Below the pieces are notes generated by a model, which did not search any database, was not told where the DNA came from, and was given only the letters and a program-made list of their open reading frames with translations. Made by a program: the position numbers and the translations under genes. Positions 59,705 to 64,000 of a stretch of 64,000 nt of DNA are shown one piece after another. Each line of letters begins with the position of its first letter. Position 1 is the stretch's first letter. The DNA is from Pseudalkalibacillus sp045920555 (lineage in GTDB: Bacteria > Bacillota > Bacilli > Bacillales > Fictibacillaceae): positions 2,046,001 through 2,110,000 of the forward strand of contig NZ_CP174509.1 in NCBI RefSeq assembly GCF_045920555.1. The letters are read 5' to 3'.

Positions 59705-60835
59705 ATGATGCCTCTCGAACAACTTATAAAAGTCCGACGTTCCTTACATCGGATTCCTGAGCTGGGTTTTCAAGAGGTGAAAACCCAGCAATTTTTATTA
59801 AAATACATTGGTTCCCTTCCTCAAGATTTTCTAGAGGTGAAGGAGTGGCGGACGGGGTTGCTTGTGAAAGTGATCGGGGCAACTCCAATGAAGACAATTG
59901 GTTATCGTACGGATATTGATGGGTTGCCAATTGAAGAGGAAACCACTTATGATTTTCGTTCGGAACACAAAGGTATGATGCATGCTTGTGGCCATGATTT
60001 TCATATGACGATTGCTTTGGGCGTGTTGACTCACTTTGCGACGAACCAGCCGAACGACAATCTGTTGTTTATTTTCCAGCCTGCTGAAGAAGGTCCTGGC
60101 GGAGCATTGCCGATGCTTGAAAGCGAAGTGTTCAATGAAGAGCGTCCTGACATGATGGTCGCTTTACACATTGCACCCAATCTTCCTGTTGGCACAATCG
60201 GCATTAAGGAAGGTTTGCTGTTTGCCAACACCTCTGAACTTTTCATCGACTTGAAAGGCAGAGGGGGACATGCAGCCTATCCGCATGAAGCAAATGACAT
60301 GGTTGTGGCAGCGAGCCATCTTGTCACCCAACTTCAAACGATCGTATCGAGAAATATGGATCCGCTCGATTCAGCAGTCGTCACCATAGGGAAGATCACG
60401 GGTGGTACGAAGCAGAATATCATTGCTGAAAACGCAAGGATCGAAGGAACCATACGGACATTATCCCCTCAAGCGATGAACATCGTGAAAAAAAGGATCG
60501 AAGCTCTCGTGAGCGGAATTGAAAAGGGGTTTGAATGCCAGGCTCAAATTGATTATGGTGCCAACTACTACCAAGTCAACAATGACGCTAAGCTCACTCA
60601 TGAGTTTTGTGAATATGTGAAAAAAAATAAACCGCAATTTTCAGTTTTAAAGGTCGATAAAGCGATGACAGGGGAAGATTTCGGCTATTTCTTGAAAGAG
60701 ATACCTGGCTTCATGTTCTGGCTGGGTGTTGAAACGGCATATGGCCTTCATCATTCGAAAATCGAACCGAAAGAAGAAGCATTGGAAGTAGCGACGAACG
60801 TACTGATCGATTATTTGACACATAAAACGACTTAG
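59705..60835 (+). CDS. dapL: N-acetyl-diaminopimelate deacetylase
   Basis: 376 aa M20-type metallo-amidohydrolase. HACGHDFHM and FQPAEEGPGGA hold metal ligands, with ALHIAPNLPVGTIG and the dimerisation domain GGHAAYPHEANDMV. Next step after DapH (and an aminotransferase), releasing LL-diaminopimelate. ATG 59705 with AAAGGAGAG. Confidence 0.95.
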   Translation: MMPLEQLIKVRRSLHRIPELGFQEVKTQQFLLKYIGSLPQDFLEVKEWRTGLLVKVIGATPMKTIGYRTDIDGLPIEEETTYDFRSEHKGMMHACGHDFHMTIALGVLTHFATNQPNDNLLFIFQPAEEGPGGALPMLESEVFNEERPDMMVALHIAPNLPVGTIGIKEGLLFANTSELFIDLKGRGGHAAYPHEANDMVVAASHLVTQLQTIVSRNMDPLDSAVVTIGKITGGTKQNIIAENARIEGTIRTLSPQAMNIVKKRIEALVSGIEKGFECQAQIDYGANYYQVNNDAKLTHEFCEYVKKNKPQFSVLKVDKAMTGEDFGYFLKEIPGFMFWLGVETAYGLHHSKIEPKEEALEVATNVLIDYLTHKTT

Positions 60836-60862
60836 AGTCCCTTTGAAGGGGCTCTTTTAAGT
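60836..60862 (+). terminator. Terminator after dapL
   Basis: GAGTCCCTTT / AAGGGGCTC stem, then TTTTAAGTTTT. Confidence 0.8.
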
Positions 60863-61074
60863 TTTACATAGAAGAGGGAGGTCAATCACGCAGGTATATA
60901 CGGATTTCATGGAAAATCACGCGGAATTACAAGGTAATGATCACTCTATTTTCAACGATATTCGGTTCACGACAATCGCACCGCCGTTGCATGGATTACA
61001 TCAAAGCTTCCATAAAATGCATAACCCCTCCTTGATGAGGTTACATTAACAATATTCGCAAGGAGGTGGATGAA

Positions 61075-61323
61075 GTGCCAAGAATCGGAGTAGAACAATC
61101 ATTGACAGATGTACAAGAGGCATTGCAAAGCAAAGGATACGAGGTCAAACAATTACAACAAGAGCAGGATGCGGAAGATTGTGATTGCTGTGTGATCACA
61201 GGACAGGATCAAAATGTGATGGGAATCCAAAACACGGTCACTCAAGGATCAGTTATCAACGCTCACGGCTACACAGCGGATGAGATTTGTCAACAGGTCG
61301 ATCAACGTTTCAACCAACAATAG
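61075..61323 (+). CDS. ykuS: YkuS-family (UPF0180) protein
   Basis: 82 aa from GTG 61075; AAGGAGGTG covers the GTG at 61066. RIGVEQSLTDVQEALQSKGYEV, EDCDCCVITGQDQNVMGI and GYTADEICQQV match B. subtilis YkuS. Function unknown; conserved partner of dapH-dapL. Confidence 0.92.
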   Translation: MPRIGVEQSLTDVQEALQSKGYEVKQLQQEQDAEDCDCCVITGQDQNVMGIQNTVTQGSVINAHGYTADEICQQVDQRFNQQ

Positions 61324-61352
61324 GGGATGGCAGTTGCTGTCCCTTTTTTAAT
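61323..61352 (+). terminator. Terminator after ykuS
   Basis: GGGGATGGCA / TGTCCC-type stem (GGGATGGCA GTTGC TGTCCC) followed by TTTTTT. Confidence 0.75.
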
Positions 61353-61449
61353 TCATAAGGGGAGTTTATCGTCCAATGTACATATTGGTCATATTTGGGT
61401 ATACTTATTTCTCTGGATAGTTTTGATGTAAGAGGAGTTTAGAGTACAT

Positions 61450-62799
61450 ATGAATCTTCAGAATATAGGTATTCCTGAACAATTTAAAAAAGTGGTTTTG
61501 ACACCGCCAAGAATTTTAGCGTTTTCTTTTATCGCTTTGATTACGATAGGAACATTGTTGCTGAAATTACCTGTGGCCACCGAAGAAGAGATTACCTGGC
61601 TGACCGCCTTGTTTACAGCAACATCCGCTTCTACGATTACGGGACTTGTTGTGGTGGATACAGGCTCCGTTTACACGCTGTTCGGTGAAATCGTCATTTT
61701 ATGCTTGATACAAGCAGGCGGCGTAGGAATCATGACCTTTGCGGTGTTGATTGTCCTGATGTTAAGTAAAAAAATAGGGATACGATTCATGCTTTTGATT
61801 CAGCAGGCACTCAACCAATCATCCTATGGGGGGATTCTCCGGTTGGTTAAAGTTTTGTTGATTTTTGCATTCGTTTCAGAAACGATTGGGGCACTGATTC
61901 TGATGTCTATTTGGGTACCTGAAATGGGTTGGAAACAGGGAACTTATGCAAGTATTTTTCATAGTATCTCAGGTTTCAACAGTGCTGGCTTTTCCATATG
62001 GTCCGACAGTTTGATTAGTCACAATGACAATCCTGTCATCTTAACGGTAATTTCCACTTTATTCGTATTAAGCGGGTTAGGATTTACAGTCATTCTAGAT
62101 CTATACTACAGCAGGAAGTTCAGGGAACTTTCCCTGCATTCGAAACTGATGATCATCGGTACGGTGGTAATTAATTTTGTCGCATTAATTGTCATTTTTA
62201 CACTCGAGTTTACTAATGTTAAAACGATCGGTCAGATGACACTCTCCGATAAATTGTTCAATTCTTATTTTCAGGCGGTGACTCCAAGATCGGCAGGGTT
62301 GAACTCCGTGGATGTAAGTAGTATGGAAGATGCTTCAGTCTTTTTCACAATCATCCTGATGTTCATCGGTGCAGGGAGTACCTCGACTGGAGGAGGAATC
62401 AAATTGACCACCTTTATCGCTTTATTGCTTTCAGTCGCGACCTTTTTAAGAGGAAAAAGTGAAGCAGTCATTCTCGGACGTACGATCAGTGACAGCACGA
62501 TCATCCGTGCATTTGCTATAACTGTCATCTTGCTCGGTATATTGTTTACTACTGTTTTCATCATGATGATTACGGAAGACGCATCCTTCATCGAAATTTT
62601 GTTCGAAGCGGTCTCGGCTATCTCCACATGCGGCCTCTCGCTGGGGATCACAGGCGATCTATCCGTAATCGGCCAGATCGTCATCATCCTGTTGATGTAT
62701 TTCGGGAAACTTGGACCTCTTACTCTTTTATTCATTCTTGCGAAACCTAGTCTTCGCCGTAAAGTCCGCTATCCCTACGGTGAAATCATCACAGGTTAA
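61450..62799 (+). CDS. Ktr-type potassium uptake membrane subunit (KtrB/KtrD)
   Basis: 449 aa. Four P-loop repeats of the TrkH/KtrB fold with filter segments STITGLV, NSAGFSI, RSAGLNS and STCGLSLG. Translocates K+ (usually Na+-coupled) and normally works with a cytosolic KtrA or KtrC, which is not adjacent, as for ktrD in B. subtilis. Confidence 0.9.
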   Translation: MNLQNIGIPEQFKKVVLTPPRILAFSFIALITIGTLLLKLPVATEEEITWLTALFTATSASTITGLVVVDTGSVYTLFGEIVILCLIQAGGVGIMTFAVLIVLMLSKKIGIRFMLLIQQALNQSSYGGILRLVKVLLIFAFVSETIGALILMSIWVPEMGWKQGTYASIFHSISGFNSAGFSIWSDSLISHNDNPVILTVISTLFVLSGLGFTVILDLYYSRKFRELSLHSKLMIIGTVVINFVALIVIFTLEFTNVKTIGQMTLSDKLFNSYFQAVTPRSAGLNSVDVSSMEDASVFFTIILMFIGAGSTSTGGGIKLTTFIALLLSVATFLRGKSEAVILGRTISDSTIIRAFAITVILLGILFTTVFIMMITEDASFIEILFEAVSAISTCGLSLGITGDLSVIGQIVIILLMYFGKLGPLTLLFILAKPSLRRKVRYPYGEIITG

Positions 62800-62806
62800 A
62801 ATAGTG

Positions 62807-62867
62807 CCAGATACACTTTATAAACCCTTGAGGCTACTGAGGTTTGAAAGTGTACCTGGCACCGTTA
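62807..62867. repeat. Imperfect palindrome, REP-like
   Basis: GTGCCAGATACACTTTATAAACC pairs imperfectly (shown in parts) with GGTTTGAAAGTGTACC and TGGCAC. It lies between two convergent genes and may act as a terminator or be a dispersed repeat; GTGCCTGGCAC-type palindromes are common in bacilli. Confidence 0.6.
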
Positions 62868-63071
62868 TTAGTTGTCTTTTTTCACCCAGTTGTCGTTTTC
62901 GTTCTTTTCATATTTTTCTTTTACCGCGTTCCAGGCGACTTTATGTGCGGTTTTTTCCTGGTCATACTGTTTACTTGCTGAGTTAAAGGATTCTTTATAA
63001 ATTTCACGTGCATGCTCCGGAAGATTGTTCTTCACTTGATCAGGTAGTTCTTCTTGAGAATCATAAGACAT
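62868..63071 (-). CDS. ChaB-family protein
   Basis: 67 aa. LPDQVKNNLPEHAREIYKESFNSA and AHKVAWNAVKEKYEK match the ChaB family, small cytosolic proteins of unclear function. ATG 63071 behind AAGGAGGG. Confidence 0.88.
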   Translation of the reverse strand: MSYDSQEELPDQVKNNLPEHAREIYKESFNSASKQYDQEKTAHKVAWNAVKEKYEKNENDNWVKKDN

Positions 63072-63125
63072 AGGAAGTACCCTCCTTTTTTCAAGAAGGT
63101 ACCCGGAGTAACGACTATATAAACA

Positions 63126-63968
63126 TCATTGATTTTCGTTTTTGTGTACATACACTTGATGAGGGAACGGAATTTCGATTCCGTGTGCATCCAATGCTTC
63201 CTTAAGGGCTTTGCGAAGTTCGCGCTCAACACCCCATTGCATATCGTTCTTCGTTTTTGCAATGACACGCAATACGACATCCGATGAACCTAGAGATTGT
63301 ACTCCAAGTACATTCGGCCCCTCGACTATATTGTCGTTCGTCGCCGCGATACGGTCACAAGCATCTTGCAGGACTCCGATTGCTTTATCAATATTATCAT
63401 CATAAGAAATGCCGATATCGACGAGTGCTCTCATGTTCCCGCGAGTATGGTTGCTTATCGCGCTGATCTCACGGTTGGGGACATAGTGGAGAGTACCGTC
63501 AAACCCCCGAATATGAGTAGTTCTTAAACCAGTATCCTCAACGATACCGTCAAAGCCAGCCGTCGTAACGTAATCTCCTACGTCAAGCTGCTTTTCCAAT
63601 AGAATGAAGAAACCTGTCACAACATCACTGACAAGCCCTTGGGCGCCAAAACCGATCGCTAATCCTATAATACCAGCTCCAGCTAATAGGCCTGTGACAT
63701 CCAATTCAAAAGTCCCCATGACAGCAACCACTAATATAAAGATAAGTGCGTACGAAAAGACGCTTTTCGTTATGCTTTTCAGCGTAACGGCTCTTCCGGG
63801 AGACATGTCTTTCCGAGTTTGAATCTTTTCAAATGTAGATTGAATGATACGATTACCAATCGCTTTTACAATCATGAACGCGATCAATATGAATACCAAT
63901 TTAAGAGTCAGTATTCCGGCATCTTTTAAAATTTCAGCCCAATCGATTTTTGCGAGTATTTGTTCCAT
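63126..63968 (-). CDS. MscS-family mechanosensitive channel (YkuT-like)
   Basis: 280 aa. Three N-terminal membrane helices; pore-lining TM3 with LLAGAGIIGLAIGFGAQGLVSD, and the beta domain with QLDVGDYVTTAGFDGIVEDTGLRTT. Releases solutes on osmotic downshift. ATG 63968 behind AAGGAGCTGA. In B. subtilis ykuT also lies close to ykuS. Confidence 0.92.
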   Translation of the reverse strand: MEQILAKIDWAEILKDAGILTLKLVFILIAFMIVKAIGNRIIQSTFEKIQTRKDMSPGRAVTLKSITKSVFSYALIFILVVAVMGTFELDVTGLLAGAGIIGLAIGFGAQGLVSDVVTGFFILLEKQLDVGDYVTTAGFDGIVEDTGLRTTHIRGFDGTLHYVPNREISAISNHTRGNMRALVDIGISYDDNIDKAIGVLQDACDRIAATNDNIVEGPNVLGVQSLGSSDVVLRVIAKTKNDMQWGVERELRKALKEALDAHGIEIPFPHQVYVHKNENQ

Positions 63969-64000
63969 ACTATCAGCTCCTTGGCTCTTTAGGTCAGAAT

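Overview
The window looks like a chromosome segment of a spore-forming member of the Bacillaceae. The gene content and order recall Bacillus subtilis: an MgtE magnesium channel, YjbQ-like antiporter and FabI; the YjcF-YjcG-YjcH trio; PgpA; and CcpC, DapH, DapL, YkuS and a YkuT-like MscS channel. Ribosome binding sites are strong (AAGGAGG-like) and base composition is moderately low in GC.

Layout. (1) 1-4120: ion transport and fatty-acid synthesis. (2) 4552-24774: a large surface-glycan / spore-envelope cluster. It holds eight intact glycosyltransferases, a three-enzyme set for a UDP-N-acetyl-6-deoxy-L-amino sugar (2-epimerase, 4,6-dehydratase, reductase), a further SDR enzyme and UDP-glucose 6-dehydrogenase. 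It also holds spore-coat-like proteins: one Cys-rich, one with a His/Asp-rich stretch and one with five INPF repeats. The same cluster carries a PAPS-dependent sulfotransferase together with what it needs for PAPS: an SLC13/RCK permease, ATP sulfurylase and APS kinase. I infer a sulfated, acidic glycan, most likely on the spore surface. (3) 25061-30690: ordinary chromosomal genes. (4) 30805-30880: tRNA-Val(GAC), which is the integration site of (5) a 21.1-kb mobile element, 30832-52030, bounded by perfect 55-bp direct repeats. (6) 52126-63968: a decayed glycosyltransferase, a Spo0E-like phosphatase, CorA, an MFS exporter, a VOC protein, a TauE/SafE permease, CcpC, DapH/DapL, YkuS, a Ktr-type K+ transporter, a ChaB-like protein and an MscS channel.

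The mobile element is the most unusual part. It has a tyrosine integrase translationally coupled to tiny genes, one encoding a SinI-like antirepressor domain. It has its own iteron/Rep replication module, a serine resolvase, a three-gene cargo block (membrane-anchored coiled-coil protein, DUF4145-like, DUF4238-like) that may be a defence system, and an HNH-like protein. It also has a terminase-small-subunit-like gene and a full-length phage tape measure protein, but no capsid, portal, large terminase or other tail gene that I can recognise. This pattern suggests a phage satellite or plasmid-phage hybrid that redirects packaging and possibly tail length of a helper phage.

Outside its resident IS21-family insertion, the element contains only two GATC sites by eye in about 18.5 kb. 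Both host flanks and the IS21 copy have many. This is a clear sign of past selection by GATC-specific restriction and of late arrival of the IS. Its intergenic regions are full of repeats and hairpins: a twin 50-bp stem-loop, hairpins with a conserved TTGATATG loop, and a duplicated block of about 225 bp.
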